From assembly GCA_900660155.1 (NCBI GenBank), contig CABFPE010000217.1:521734-585733 (forward strand): 64,000 nt of DNA, given 5' to 3'. A program made the position numbers and the translations under genes. Below, in pieces: positions 48,811 to 60,976 of this stretch. Position 1 is the first letter of the stretch. Each line of letters starts with the position of its first letter. Source of the stretch: Hofstenia miamia. Taxonomy: Eukaryota > Xenacoelomorpha > Acoela > Hofsteniidae. The notes under the pieces were generated by a model that saw nothing but the letters and a program-made list of their open reading frames with translations, made no database searches and had not been told where the DNA came from.

Positions 48811-50845
48811 TACTTTTAAAAGTCTATACAAAAAATGTTTTCCCACATATTTTTTTAAAAAATATTTCTTTATTAATGTTTCATAAATTATATGCTTTGT
48901 TGGAAACTGCGGTTTCATACTAAATGCTGAATGCTTCTAATAGTATTAATTATAATTTATCAAATAATTAGCAAGTGCTGATTTTTTAATCATTTCAATA
49001 AAAAGTAATCACTTTGGCAAAGCAAATGTTTTCTAAAAGACTACAACTATTTATCATTTGTCCACATTTGCTAATAGAGAATGTTGGATTTTGACCAAAT
49101 GGTATTGTACAATACATTTGGTTTAATCATTTGCTGATCAAAGGTTAATGAGGATCGATACTCACATTGAATTCCACTCATGTTTTTAACTCTCACTTAT
49201 TGGATGTTGTTTGCATTAATATGTTTCTGATTATGAAAATTCAATCGATAATTCAATAACCTACTTAGTGTTTAAGACACTATACATTACCTCAAAGTGC
49301 TCAAGTGAGTTCTTATGTCAAAACCGAAAGCATACAAGAGCTATTTATTCAGAGTTCGCGTTTTTGATATCAGGTTGAGTGGAAATTCACGACTCTTATG
49401 CAATACATACATTCAAAAGCAAAAACTTTTATCAATTTCATTTCAATAAGTGTTGAGCTTGGCTTGTAAATATTAGAAATTGTTAATCGTGTTGTAAAAA
49501 TTCAATTGAGGTTAATAAAATAATGATTGAAGCCGGTGTGTCAATCAAGATTAAACTCGAGTTGGATCCTAACTTAAGTAGTAGATCCTGTTAAGAAATC
49601 CGGGACATTAATCCTGATTTTGATATTACAAACAGGGTATTTTCAAATCTTCCATTACTATCAATGAAAGAAATTTGTTATTATTTTTTGCTCTTTCAAA
49701 GAATATAATTTCTATATGTTGAAATAACTCAAAATGTTTAAACATAGATTTGAAATTATAGTGGAATTGATTAGGCCAAGAGAGTTACAATATAAGCTTA
49801 GAATGGACGCGAACCGACCGGTAATAATTAGGCCCGTCCCAGCCTGTGGCCGGTGAATGACAGTCTGCCGGCAAAACTGTAAATTTGCATTCTCATTTAA
49901 CCTCATAAAAAGAACATTGTAAACGGCGCAAAATTGTATGTATATTCAAAAATATAAGCCCAAATATATAGAAAAATATAAAAAATATAAAATTATAGAA
50001 AATGCTATGGCTATTGACCGTTAGAAAAAGCCACTTTTAATACGCTTAATGATTCAACGGGAAGCACTATCTAACAGTGACCGCTTCTCTGAAATGATTC
50101 GTGAGAGACTTAATTATTAATATTGGTCCAACTCAATCTACATGTAATGAGGTTTACATATATACACACACTCGCACACACCACGTTACGAAAACACAGC
50201 TTTACAACCTGCAAGTGATATTTTTGTTCCATTTTTCAAAATGTTTTTTGAAACTTTTCCTACATAATTAATTTATTTTAATATTTTTTGGCTAAAACCT
50301 CGGCCGGTTTAGACCGGACTGGAACGCGAGGGCATGGGTACGAATTTGGCATTCAGTATACACAAGATATTGGTTTCTCAGAGAATTAGCCAAAGTTTAT
50401 CATTTTTTATTTGAATATTAATATTTGAGAATGTCCGTCACTTGGGGTGGCGGACTCGACAGGCATACATGAAAAATTATGTGAATATATTCGAGCGAAT
50501 AGTTGAACTTGAAAATCTGTAGGCGTATATAACTTTTATCCAGATGGTCTGCTACACATATTTGTATTTAATTTAACACAATTACTAAAACGTAACTTAC
50601 TTTCTTTGGTCATAGACAGTAAATTATTTTATCTTGAATTTCGTCTGGTTAAATGGAGAAATTAGAGGAATTAATACGTCGGGGTTTGGTTCACATCAAA
50701 GAATATTTCATAACATCAGTGATAACCATTAAAAAATAATTTAGATTGACATTTATTTCGAATTTAGATGTTGCTTAATATAATAATTATCTAGTTATTG
50801 CAGCAACATAAACTTTCAAAAATTCAATAAACACATTTTGTATAT
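48811..50845. other. stretch without a recognisable gene; two GC-rich patches
   Basis: Patches at 49800-49875 (GACGCGAACCGACCGG, GGCCGGTGAATG) and 50298-50340 (CCTCGGCCGGTTTAGACCGG, GAACGCGAGGGC) stand out and contain related GCG and ACCGG words in opposite orientation, hinting at an old 0.5-kb element, but no clean inverted termini or target duplication are visible. Confidence 0.4.
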
Positions 50846-51066
50846 CAGGGGTGTACGCAAGATTTTCAGACAGGGGTGACATCTTAGTCATTATCAAGGA
50901 AGTGATTGGAAATCTTTTTTTGAAAATAGACCCTAAAGATGAAATTCACAATCTCGATCTTAGTATTAAAATTTTCTTAATATTTAACAGAAAATTTTTT
51001 GATTTAACCAACCAAAACCAATTTTGAAAACCGGACGAGGGACATTCCACCCTCCTCCCCTTTTGC
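50846..51066. mobile_element. CAGGGGCGTA-family MITE, right end lost
   Basis: Left end CAGGGGTGTACGCAAG. The interior shares GAAAATAGACCCTAA with the copies at 52022 and 60977, and its right part (AACCGGACGAGGGACATTCC) matches 60977 as well. The canonical right terminus is missing, so truncated or diverged. Confidence 0.7.
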
Positions 51067-52013
51067 GGACGATATTTTTGTGTATTTTATTTTCAAACAT
51101 GACATTTTTAAAAGGGTTGAATATCAGTCGGGTCATATTATGATGTCTTTTTTTCTGCCGAACAGGGCAAATGCTCATAAACGATTGTTATTCTTCTGAA
51201 TTAAATTCAATCTGTTCTTAGCAAACTGTCTAAGCAAACAGACTAGATTGATGCAATTTTTTTGTTTAAGTTTAAGGTATAATTATCAATTTAAGCTAAC
51301 TAACATTAACATTTCAAATATTCTCAAGAAAGCTACGAATCAATTTTAAAATACATCTATTAAATTACAAATATTACAACAAACATCATGGTGTTAACAT
51401 GGAATTGGGAGGAAAATTTTGGATTTTGATTCTTGCCCCATCCCATGTTAGTCTCCTGAAATATTTGGGTCCCATGGCGTAACTTCTATTTTGAAGAGAA
51501 ATGCAAAATTTTTTGTAGTATTCTGTGGTACTAATTTTTTAATTTATGGTCTCTGTCGCATAGAACTTGATGGTCTCACAGAACATTAACATGGAATTTA
51601 ACCAAACATATTGCATATAATTACATTATTAGAGAACTGCTCAATTGACAAATACTAATTCAAATGTGAAACCTTATGGATGTATTTATTGCGTGCGTAA
51701 TGTTTCCGGTTTCTATTGGGAATGTTTTAGACATTTAAAATTCTTTTAAAGCCGCTAAATGTGTCAAATAACCTGATATGACCTCTTGATTATTTCATAT
51801 TAAACGTCCAAAACTATACAAACGTGCTCAAAACATGCTTAACCATACTTAATGACTTCAAAACAGACTACTCACTTATCTACAACCACTTTTTCAATTT
51901 GAACATTAATATATAAACCATTATTAAAACCAATTCAAACACTTAGTTTTATATTTAATTCAACTTTACTTTTTTTCTCATAATTACAACCTTCAGTACG
52001 GTATCTTTATATT
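51067..52013. other. AT-rich stretch without a recognisable gene
   Basis: Nothing supported. Confidence 0.5.
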
Positions 52014-52021
52014 TTAATAAT

Positions 52022-52230
52022 CTAGGGCATACACCGGACTTTCTGAAGGGGCAAATGCCTAAGAAACTGTCAAAATGTTGAGAAAATAGACCCTAAATAT
52101 ACATCTCAATAACTTAATTTTTTTACATTTTTACATTTTTCGTTGATTAATTTTATATAACCGAATATAGTTGGAGTTGATAATCTGGCAGGGGATATAC
52201 AACTATGCCTCCCCCCTTGTATGCCACTAG
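52022..52230. mobile_element. CAGGGGCGTA-family MITE, 209 bp, intact duplication
   Basis: Ends CTAGGGCATACACCGG and, in reverse complement, CTAGTGGCATACAAGG; the flanking octamer TTAATAAT is perfectly duplicated (52014-52021 and 52231-52238). Interior motif GAAAATAGACCCTAA is shared with 50846 and 60977. Non-coding; an 8-bp duplication fits hAT-type mobilisation. Confidence 0.85.
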
Positions 52231-52238
52231 TTAATAAT

Positions 52239-52660
52239 CTTATGTCGATTTATTAATAGCCTTTTTGTATAACATATATAAACTTTGGCAACTAAAGCAA
52301 AATCCACATTAAGACTCAAACGGGCGAACTACTTGTTAATGCAAAAGAAAAAAATGTTTACTAAATGTATACACACTAAACATTTGCATGTCTGCTCAAA
52401 ACTGCATTTATATTAAATTTGAATACATTTTAATTAAAAAAAAGTTTTTGCAAAATGCTTAAGAATGTGAACAAAATGTTTCCCAGGCCGTATTTGCTAC
52501 AAAAAGTTGGAAATATTCAATCTTATGTTAAAATATTTGTTTTAACGTACATTTAAACTACTAGAGAATAAATTTTTAAATAGTATTTTGAAGATTAAAT
52601 AACCACACAACTTAAACATTAGGAAATATTTCATTCTTAAAATTTCATAAATATTTGATT

Positions 52661-52666
<6 letters not shown>
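52239..52666. other. AT-rich stretch without a recognisable gene
   Basis: Nothing supported. Confidence 0.5.

Positions 52667-52692
<26 letters not shown>
52667..52692. repeat. (TA)n microsatellite
   Basis: TA run abutting the GCGCC-motif element. Confidence 0.9.
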
Positions 52693-52696
<4 letters not shown>

Positions 52697-53953
52697 GGCG
52701 CTTAATACTGGGTAAAATGTATTGAGCGCCATTTTAATTATTCTGAAAAATCTAATGGTGCAATACTGTTATAACTACATGCCAATGTTTTTTTATCCAT
52801 ATAGCTACCATCAATCATAAATTTTAGTTGATCATAAGAGTGTATTTAATTTTTAATATTATATAAAATGGTGCTTAAGACAAATAAAAAATTGAAAAAT
52901 GTAATATATTGGTGCATATACAAATTTTGTATTTATATTTAATTTGTTGTTTCAGAATGATTTCTCATGCATGGAGTAATGATGAAATTTTTGAAACGCA
53001 GGTGGATAAATTGTCGATTTCTAATGTCATTGTATGAAATACTGATCTCGAAAGCTTAAAAAACGGTCACTAGTATGTTATGAATACTAAACATAAAACG
53101 AAAGCCAGATATGTTATTAGAACTAAAATTGATGAAGATTAAGGTGAATGGCTTTTTCGTATAATTGAAAATTTCAGGAATTAAAAATTTTCAAGATAAA
53201 CAAACATCCATACCATTCAAAATAAAAACGATGATAGATAATTCTTTCCCTCTTGCAAAAAACACAATTTAAACACGAATTCTATTACGAAACTTTGGAT
53301 TGCTGATATGAATATTAATACATGAAATCAAAGTGAAAGCCTAAAAAACACTTCGAACATTTCGGACATTGCGAAACCCCATCAGATCGATTTTATCCTT
53401 AGCGAATGTCTGATAGAAATTTTAATCAATTGAGTGACTTATTTGGAAAACCTGGCACAAAATTCCGTATATCTATAAAAAAACTGTGGGCATCAAAAGG
53501 AGAAATTCAATTTAAATAAGAATTATAATACAGGACTATGAGAAATATTGACAAAGATAATTTTTCCGAAACATCAGAAGATATATAATTATATAATAAA
53601 CTATATATATGAAAATTGTAGCAAATGGAATATTTACGCGTCATGGAAAAAGTTTACTTTGCTATTTTTAAAATTTGAAAGAACCGTGTTCAAAGAACGA
53701 AATGCGGAGTCTACTGTTTAATAGAAACTAAACAGAATTGTTTCCAATCTTTTTAAAGCGTTTCTTCACTTGTAAGATTTTAATATGATCTTGACGTTTA
53801 AAAAGATATTAGGAGGAATTTGTTTTCTAAGATAAAATTCGAGCGGTTATAGTATTGCAAAATGACTAATTCATAGACGAAACCAAAAAAATAAAATGAT
53901 GTACTGAGCGCCACTATTTGCCATCATATTAAAAAGTGTATAGAACGCCATTA
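52693..53953. mobile_element. probable DNA transposon with iterated ATGGCGCTYARTAC motif at both ends
   Basis: The left end has the motif at 52694 (ATGGCGCTTAATAC), its inverse at 52718 (GTATTGAGCGCCAT), then weaker forward copies near 52755 (ATGGTGCAATAC), 52868 (ATGGTGCTTAAGAC) and 52910. The right end has inverse copies at about 53901 (GTACTGAGCGCCAC) and 53937 (GTATAGAACGCCAT). The motif thus points inward at both ends, as transposase-binding repeats do. Between them, weak frames such as ISHAWSNDEIFETQVDKLSI (from about 52960, preceded by a TTTCAG acceptor-like word) suggest a worn coding region, but I recognise no family. No target duplication could be read because the left flank is (TA)n. 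Confidence 0.5.
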
Positions 53954-53965
53954 TTTAAAATTGTA

Positions 53966-54051
53966 TTAACCGGATTTTAACCTGATTAACCGGCGCCTGC
54001 AGATTAACCGGTTTTGATCTGAGCGAATTAACCAGAACGGATCCAGCACTA
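53966..54051 (-). mobile_element. solitary hAT terminus with ATTAACCGG subterminal repeats
   Basis: On the minus strand from about 54051: TAGTGCTGGATCCGTTCTGG, a typical hAT end. Within 85 bp ATTAACCGG or near variants occur five times in the same orientation. No opposite end was found in the window, so it is a one-ended remnant or the far edge of an element sharing space with 52693-53953. Confidence 0.6.
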
Positions 54052-54060
54052 ACATATACA

Positions 54061-54852
54061 GATATATATATATATATAATACACATTAATTTAATACTGC
54101 ATTAATTTTTTATATAAATATAAAATTATATCATAGAGTTCTTGTGGGGTCAAATTCTTGCATTAAACATGAAATCTGAACACTAATTAATGTATAGAAT
54201 GATATTGTTTTCCATGAAAACCTAATTCTTGTTTAATTCTCAACGAGTACGATTTGTTGTTGAGTACACAGAGGAAATGGCTTTGAAATGGCATCTGCAT
54301 TGTCCTCCTGACTATTCAAAAAATATCTGGGCGACCTAATGTCTTATTCTGACACGGAAACTTCCAATTAGATTGTTAATGTCGCGCTTGCAACGTAATT
54401 GCAAATATTCTGTTAGTATCTCTTAATCTCATATTTATCATAATCTATAAAGTATTTCATATTTTATTAAAACCTGTAATCCCCAATGAATAGTAAATGA
54501 TTGCTTCAATGGATAGCATCCCCGATCCGGATCTGAAGTAAATCAGCTGATTGATAGCTGCATGTATGCAGAAGATATAATTGAAATTGGCATTGTCTAT
54601 ATGAGAAGAAAATTGTATTGGACAGTCGACCGCCCCTCCCCTCAAAGCGTGAAGAACTTAACATTCTCGTCGTGTTTTACACCTACGCATCTGTTCACTG
54701 ATAATATAAAAAATTACCAATTATTATGTCAATATTAAATTTAGGTTTGCGTCAGTTGTATAGTGATAAATACTGGTGTTAAAAGGAATTTTGTTCTTCA
54801 TAAATTTAATTTTAATACCCCTTATCCAAGAGCAATTGCTTTCAGACTGCTT
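54061..54852. repeat. 792-bp duplication, copy A
   Basis: Identical, as far as I can read, to 55196-55987 (offset 1135). Contains a 62-codon minus-strand frame at 54457-54645 with no recognisable motif, which I do not call as a gene. Confidence 0.95.
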
Positions 54853-55195
54853 TAGTACCATCACTTTTCAAAAAAGGAGTAGTTTTTCCAATTAGATAGA
54901 GATAGAAAAGTATATATTTTTGAAATTGGACAATCTTTTGAGACATTATAAAAATTTTTGTGTTTACTAGCGTGTTTCTTAGAATTGTAGACAAAGATGG
55001 ACATGAACCGAAAATTTAGACACAAACAGACCCGGTTAATAGAAATCCAGGCCAATTTGCCCCATTTTATGATCTTTGCCCAAACTATTTTTAATTTTTC
55101 GGTTTTCTAGACCAAATGTGGGTATGTTAGAGACTTATAATAAAATCCTCACACTAGAATTCAAAAACTAAAATTTAGCGGTAATAGTCCTTAAT
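54853..55195. other. spacer between the two 792-bp copies
   Basis: AT-rich unique sequence of 343 bp; nothing recognised. Confidence 0.6.
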
Positions 55196-55987
55196 GATAT
55201 ATATATATATATAATACACATTAATTTAATACTGCATTAATTTTTTATATAAATATAAAATTATATCATAGAGTTCTTGTGGGGTCAAATTCTTGCATTA
55301 AACATGAAATCTGAACACTAATTAATGTATAGAATGATATTGTTTTCCATGAAAACCTAATTCTTGTTTAATTCTCAACGAGTACGATTTGTTGTTGAGT
55401 ACACAGAGGAAATGGCTTTGAAATGGCATCTGCATTGTCCTCCTGACTATTCAAAAAATATCTGGGCGACCTAATGTCTTATTCTGACACGGAAACTTCC
55501 AATTAGATTGTTAATGTCGCGCTTGCAACGTAATTGCAAATATTCTGTTAGTATCTCTTAATCTCATATTTATCATAATCTATAAAGTATTTCATATTTT
55601 ATTAAAACCTGTAATCCCCAATGAATAGTAAATGATTGCTTCAATGGATAGCATCCCCGATCCGGATCTGAAGTAAATCAGCTGATTGATAGCTGCATGT
55701 ATGCAGAAGATATAATTGAAATTGGCATTGTCTATATGAGAAGAAAATTGTATTGGACAGTCGACCGCCCCTCCCCTCAAAGCGTGAAGAACTTAACATT
55801 CTCGTCGTGTTTTACACCTACGCATCTGTTCACTGATAATATAAAAAATTACCAATTATTATGTCAATATTAAATTTAGGTTTGCGTCAGTTGTATAGTG
55901 ATAAATACTGGTGTTAAAAGGAATTTTGTTCTTCATAAATTTAATTTTAATACCCCTTATCCAAGAGCAATTGCTTTCAGACTGCTT
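55196..55987. repeat. 792-bp duplication, copy B, ending at a contig join
   Basis: Second copy of 54061-54852. It stops exactly at the single N at 55988, which points to an assembly origin or a duplication whose far edge was not resolved. Confidence 0.95.
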
Positions 55988-55988
55988 N
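55988..55988. other. single-N contig join
   Basis: Isolated n between copy B and a (TA)n run. Confidence 0.85.

Positions 55989-56019
<31 letters not shown>
55989..56019. repeat. (TA)n microsatellite
   Basis: TA run starting the next contig. Confidence 0.9.
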
Positions 56020-56021
<2 letters not shown>

Positions 56022-57987
56022 CATTAAAGACTATTAAATCTCACAACCTCAACAAATCTTCATTGTTTTGTTTAACAGCGAAATTTAAACTTAACTCGTG
56101 AAAATGTAGTCATCTACTTAAATTTTAAAATTCTTGCAAGTTCTTGAAAATTCTCAGCTAATTCTTATAAGCATTTTCAAAGTGGATTTCGAATGTGAGA
56201 TTGGCTCAGTTTAGTTTTTAAGGAATAAAATTGGAGTTGTTCCCTTTGAATTAGTATGAAATTATTGAGGATTATCATTAAACATTTATTTAAGTTAGGT
56301 TTTTTCAGATTTTGGTCCAGGTCTTTGATAAAAAAGCTATCAAACCATATGTTACAATGCAATTACTAAAAACCCAAATCCGCCGACCTTTTTTTTCACT
56401 TTTTAACTGGAGGAATGCTCCACGGGTATTCCCTCATAAAATCAATCCTTTTATCGCCAAGTGGTGAAACTTGGCAGAACGATAGCTTAACATTGGCTGA
56501 ATACTACGAGAATAAAAAATTCCGTATTCAGATGCTCTGACGTCATAGTTGGTGCTGATGTCAAGAAATTGACACTAACGCCCAAAAATTTGAAAATATA
56601 TGTTCTCATAGTAGAATGGCGTGAAATTTGTCAGGGTCATAGCTAAGCTACATCTAAGGAAAATAAAATGTATACCAAATTAATATGCGATGCATAAACA
56701 AACATTTACCGAACAACTTATCGATCGCAAGATGTAATTAACAAAATATCGGGTTTTTTTGTATAAAATGAATATATCTAAAAAATAGTCATAAATTAAG
56801 ACCCCTTTTAATGATATATCTTTCTAATATATTTTTAGCAAAAGAAAAAAGGAAGGCCAAATTTTCTATCAAATTAAAGATATAGGATTATTACTCAAGT
56901 GGGTGCTGAAGAAGCACCGTCTCCCTGGCGAGATAAGTTAAAGATTTAAGCTGAATTTCTTCTAATTTTAGTGAAACTTAAAAATTCTTATAAGAACATG
57001 AAAGAACTTTAAAGTTTAAGTTGGTGACAGTTATATGGGAAGGTATAAAAATTCCAGATACAGATGCTAAATTTCTAGTAGTATTCATTAGTAAAAATCG
57101 TAATTGAATTAGAGGCACAGAAACAAGTACAAAAAGAATGATTCACTGAAATATATCTTATTTGGTTGATTTAATCAGAATGGATGCAATGTCGAGTAAA
57201 TTTCTTTGAAATCGCGGAAATGAGAAAAATATAATTCATTATTTCAAGCTCAACCCAAACCTATTTCTAATCACAAATTAATAATGATTCTTGAATATAG
57301 ATCACAATATTTGTTTGAATTTCTAAACAACGTCTACATATTTTTGTTTACGTTCTTATAGCATTTTGGTGTTGAAAATAGACAGTGTCATCGCGAGTTT
57401 TCTATTAATAAAAATAAAAATATGATGTACTGCTAAATAGCCTCCAAAATGCTACCCAATATACTTGGCCTTAGGTGTTGTCTTCTTACTGGCAAAGCAT
57501 TTTCTGTACCGTATTCACCAATCTTGCCCAATGGGGTGGGGACCTCAATAAACCTCGGGGTGCGGTGGAGATGAAATCTCGCCCGTGGAATTCATGAAGA
57601 TTTGTGGGGCTGTGATTGTAACATCAATTCTCAATTAGAGGGCTTTGATAAAAAGGAGTTTTATTGCTTTCCACATTCAAAGCAGAAGACGACGTATCTA
57701 TTCTATGTTATTGGCTAAAGAGGAACGTAATTATTATTACTCTTCCATCTAAGAAATACGTGGAAATAACTTTTTAGGATTGATGTGTTAATAACACTCA
57801 GAAACAAAATGAATGAGAAAGAAGAATTCTTCCCACCAAAATTAAAAGTTGTTTAGCTGTATTTTAAAACACATAAAAATTGTAAAGAAGTGGTTAAAAT
57901 GATTTTGGAGTTCGCGGTGAAACTTAAAGTGCTCTCAACCTCGCTGATTTTTCAAAACGCAGTAGAAATGAATTGCTTTGCATTCTA
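56020..57987. other. stretch without a recognisable gene; a repeated 30-bp word
   Basis: Two related segments, GTGAAACTTGGCAGAACGAT (from about 56464) and GTGAAATTTGTCAGGGTCAT (from about 56620), each followed by AGCTWA, suggest a diverged internal repeat. A GC-richer patch lies at 57525-57600. No coding frame is supported. Confidence 0.45.
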
Positions 57988-57998
57988 TTATATATATA

Positions 57999-58029
<31 letters not shown>
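57988..58029. repeat. (TA)n microsatellite
   Basis: TA run with one interruption. Confidence 0.9.
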
Positions 58030-58034
<5 letters not shown>

Positions 58035-58060
58035 GCTTTTTATCTTAAAACAGCTTATCA

Positions 58061-58261
58061 TTCTTTGCCAAATTTGTAAGTAATGTAAGAAAATGGATGA
58101 TTTTCAAAATGTATATAGCACCAGTATACCTATATGGATCTGAAGTATTTGCTTATGGATTGAGTGACCAACAAAAGAAATATCTCAGAAAACCAATTAA
58201 ATTAAGGAGCAAAATATTGGAAATAGATAAAAATATGTTGATTAATTTAGACGAAGGTTTA
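58061..58261 (+). pseudogene. LINE reverse-transcriptase scrap
   Basis: One open frame encodes FVSNVRKWMIFKMYIAPVYL, continuing YGSEVFAYGLSDQQKKYLRK. The K.Y..PV.LYGSE.. motif is characteristic of the region just after the catalytic domain in non-LTR reverse transcriptases. The frame ends at a stop near 58261. No catalytic motif is present and neither end is recognisable. Confidence 0.45.
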
Positions 58262-58804
58262 ATCTGCAGTTAATAAAAGCAGACCTTAGATCATCCATCC
58301 ATCATGAACTTCATCGCTATGAATCCAAAGGTAATACTAAGCAGAAATTCGTTATCCTTAAATGCAAAGTATAAAAAGTCTTTCATACACGTGCTATTCA
58401 ATTTGCCAACAATCGAACCTCCCCTTATATCATACATTAAGTATTCATTCCTTTTTACACGGAACTATGTTATGTGTACGGGAATCAAAGCGAATACATA
58501 TATATATATATATTATATTTACATATATATGTACATATATAGGGTTTTGCACAAATTGCTATACGATAAAAAATTTAAATATTTCAGCAAAAATATATAA
58601 AAAAAGCTGTGTAATACACACTTAGGAAACGACCAATAATACAAGTTTCAAAAAATTAAAGAATGTGTTTGAATTGTATACAGGCAATAATTTGCTAATC
58701 TAAACTTTAAAATGCTTTCTGGCATAATTCAATAGACAAAGTCTTCTTTGCTTATGTTTTCCACATAATGGGAGAAATTAATTACACTGATGTCTTGCTA
58801 ACAT
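58262..58804. other. AT-rich stretch without a recognisable gene
   Basis: A short interrupted TA run at 58497-58540; nothing else supported. Confidence 0.5.
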
Positions 58805-58987
58805 TCAATGTACTAGATGTCGTCGAACGGTGATAATTTTCACGAATCCGCCGATTTTTTTATATCTGTTCTTACGGTAATTGCATCCCCAGAAATGATG
58901 TTTCATGGAGTGAGTTTGTTTAAACCATATTTTTAAAAACAAATCAATACTACGTCTTGTTGGTTCTGTGTTAAATTGCCTCTTCAT
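58805..58987 (-). pseudogene. possible transposase helix-turn-helix scrap
   Basis: The frame starts MKRQFNTEPTRRSIDLFLKI. The F...PTR.SI...K.F pattern resembles the helix-turn-helix preceding some mariner-like transposases, but only about 25 residues fit, the expected GRP box is absent and the rest is unrecognised. Weak call. Confidence 0.2.
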
Positions 58988-59930
58988 TCTTGTTGTATTG
59001 CAACAGTGTATTCCAATATTTACTCGTTTTCGAAAACTCGAAATCTTTTCACTGATGCTATTCCGTTTATCACTTATTCTATTAAAATAACAAGTTCAAG
59101 CTTAATATTCATGCATGCTTTTAAGATATTAAAACTTGATTTGTTAATTCAGTTGAATCTGATATGCTCGATTTTGAGAAAATTTCGGATCTGTTCAAAT
59201 CCAAAAAATTTCAATAAAATTTATATTATATACATACATACAGTTTATACACTATATGCATGTATATTCAATAACATTTTAACTTAATTAATAATGTTAA
59301 TCTAATCGAAATTATGTAAATTTCTTTACAACACGTTATTAAATTGATGACGATGATGTATACTTTATATTTGAAAATGCGATTCACATTAGTATCGCTT
59401 AACAATAAAATTGCAAAAGCAAATAAACCCAGGAACACTTGATTGTATTAATTTGAAAATAGAAGGCAGAGTTCTGGACGTTTTTCTTAATTATCTATGT
59501 TAAGTGGCGGAAGCAAGTGTAATGCTTCATTCGTTGCAATCACTGTAAAAAATAATGAAATCAAAAAGGAATTTTTATTTTTGTGGTTTGACCATTACAG
59601 ACAGAAGAGGCTGTCTATCTCTACACAAGTATGGAATGAGTTGATTCATTGACTAGCTCACAGTCTCAATATAATTTCTTCTCTGCATATCACCAGACCG
59701 TGTTATAGGAAGGCTTAGGAATATAATTGAAAGGTTTAATGACGTGGTCACTTCCTTATTCGCTTGTATTTGAAAAAACAATGGTGTTTTAAATTAGCTT
59801 AAAATCGGATCGAACCTGGATCTTGAAGTTTCGAAGTTTCCGATCCGGATCTAAGAAATTTTGGAGCCGATTTCATCCACGAGTTAATGGTAAACCAATT
59901 AGAGTATTACGGATTTATACTTATGCAAGG

Positions 59931-59932
<2 letters not shown>
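58988..59932. other. AT-rich stretch without a recognisable gene
   Basis: A small cluster of GGATCnnGAA/TTTCnGATCC words at 59805-59870 is the only structure noticed. Confidence 0.5.

Positions 59933-59977
<45 letters not shown>
59933..59977. repeat. (TA)n microsatellite
   Basis: Perfect TA run. Confidence 0.95.
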
Positions 59978-59983
<6 letters not shown>

Positions 59984-60968
59984 TGCTGAAATTTGACAAA
60001 AAACAACTAAGGAAAATAGCATAGATATACATGAATATCTCCCTATGAAAAATTTAGTGGGACAGTAGTAAGGATAAAATTCTGTCCCGTTGACAAGAGT
60101 GATATTAACGGAAATGCCATCGTTAACAGCAATTCTTGATAAGAAAGCTGTTGATTTAATTGTGGAATAATTAATGTAAGTGATTTGCCAAATGAGCTCC
60201 TTGATACATAAATCATCCTGAAAAGTATCTAAAAGTAGAAGGCATTGTCTGCAAAAGTTCTTTGAATGACTACTCACTATGGATGGAATGGAATAGATTT
60301 CTAATTAGCACGGCGTTATTTTTAGTGAACTTTTGTTTAAAAACCATCTTCTATTTTAATTATTGCGAAGCAAAGCTTTACTAAAGAATTCAAATGGCTT
60401 CGCGTCGATGAATAAGCGCGGAAAACCGGCGTCGTTTTTAAGAAACGGCTTTATAATTGTTAAGAACGTCTGCACGTAAACAGTGCTTTAAATGAGAATA
60501 TTTTAAAATGTTTTCATTGCTAAGGACATAATAAAATGCTTTTGTCGTCGATTGTATTACTTTATGCGAAATAGTCTGTCATCTATTAGCCAGAAAAACT
60601 ATAATTACTAGAGAATTAACAATTAAATTCGATTACACAATTGCTTTTTCAAATTAGCTGCAGAAATTTCCAACTGCGTCTGGTTAATGTAAGCGGAGAT
60701 TGCTGCACTTAAATTTAACACTTCTGGGGTTAGACTATTACTACCATTTCAATAGCTTTTAAATCGTGACCTCGAATGAAACCAAAACTATTTAATACAA
60801 CATGTCAATGTAAAACTCCATACGAAAACTTCATTTCTGTACGAAATTTATCACTATTATAATTTATAAATCTTAAAAGAAAAGCTATCCAACCGCTTAC
60901 GTTTAAAAAAAATTGGGTAAGAGGTTGCCCAACACATAAATACCAAAAACCTAACGGCTATTTCACAG
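59978..60968. other. AT-rich stretch without a recognisable gene
   Basis: A minus-strand frame at 59921-60277 is open only because it runs through the TA tract; no motif was found. Confidence 0.5.
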
Positions 60969-60976
60969 GTCTGAGT
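60969..60976. repeat. left 8-bp target-site duplication GTCTGAGT
   Basis: Identical to 61218-61225. Confidence 0.9.

Noticed and set aside
48450-48918. Minus-strand frames through the TA/GA microsatellite
   Set aside because: Open because of Tyr-Ile and Leu-Ser repeats; the plus strand carries the recognisable Tc1 fragment.
54457-55780. 62-codon minus-strand frame present twice
   Set aside because: The duplication of the surrounding 792 bp explains the repeat; the peptide has no motif or signal peptide.
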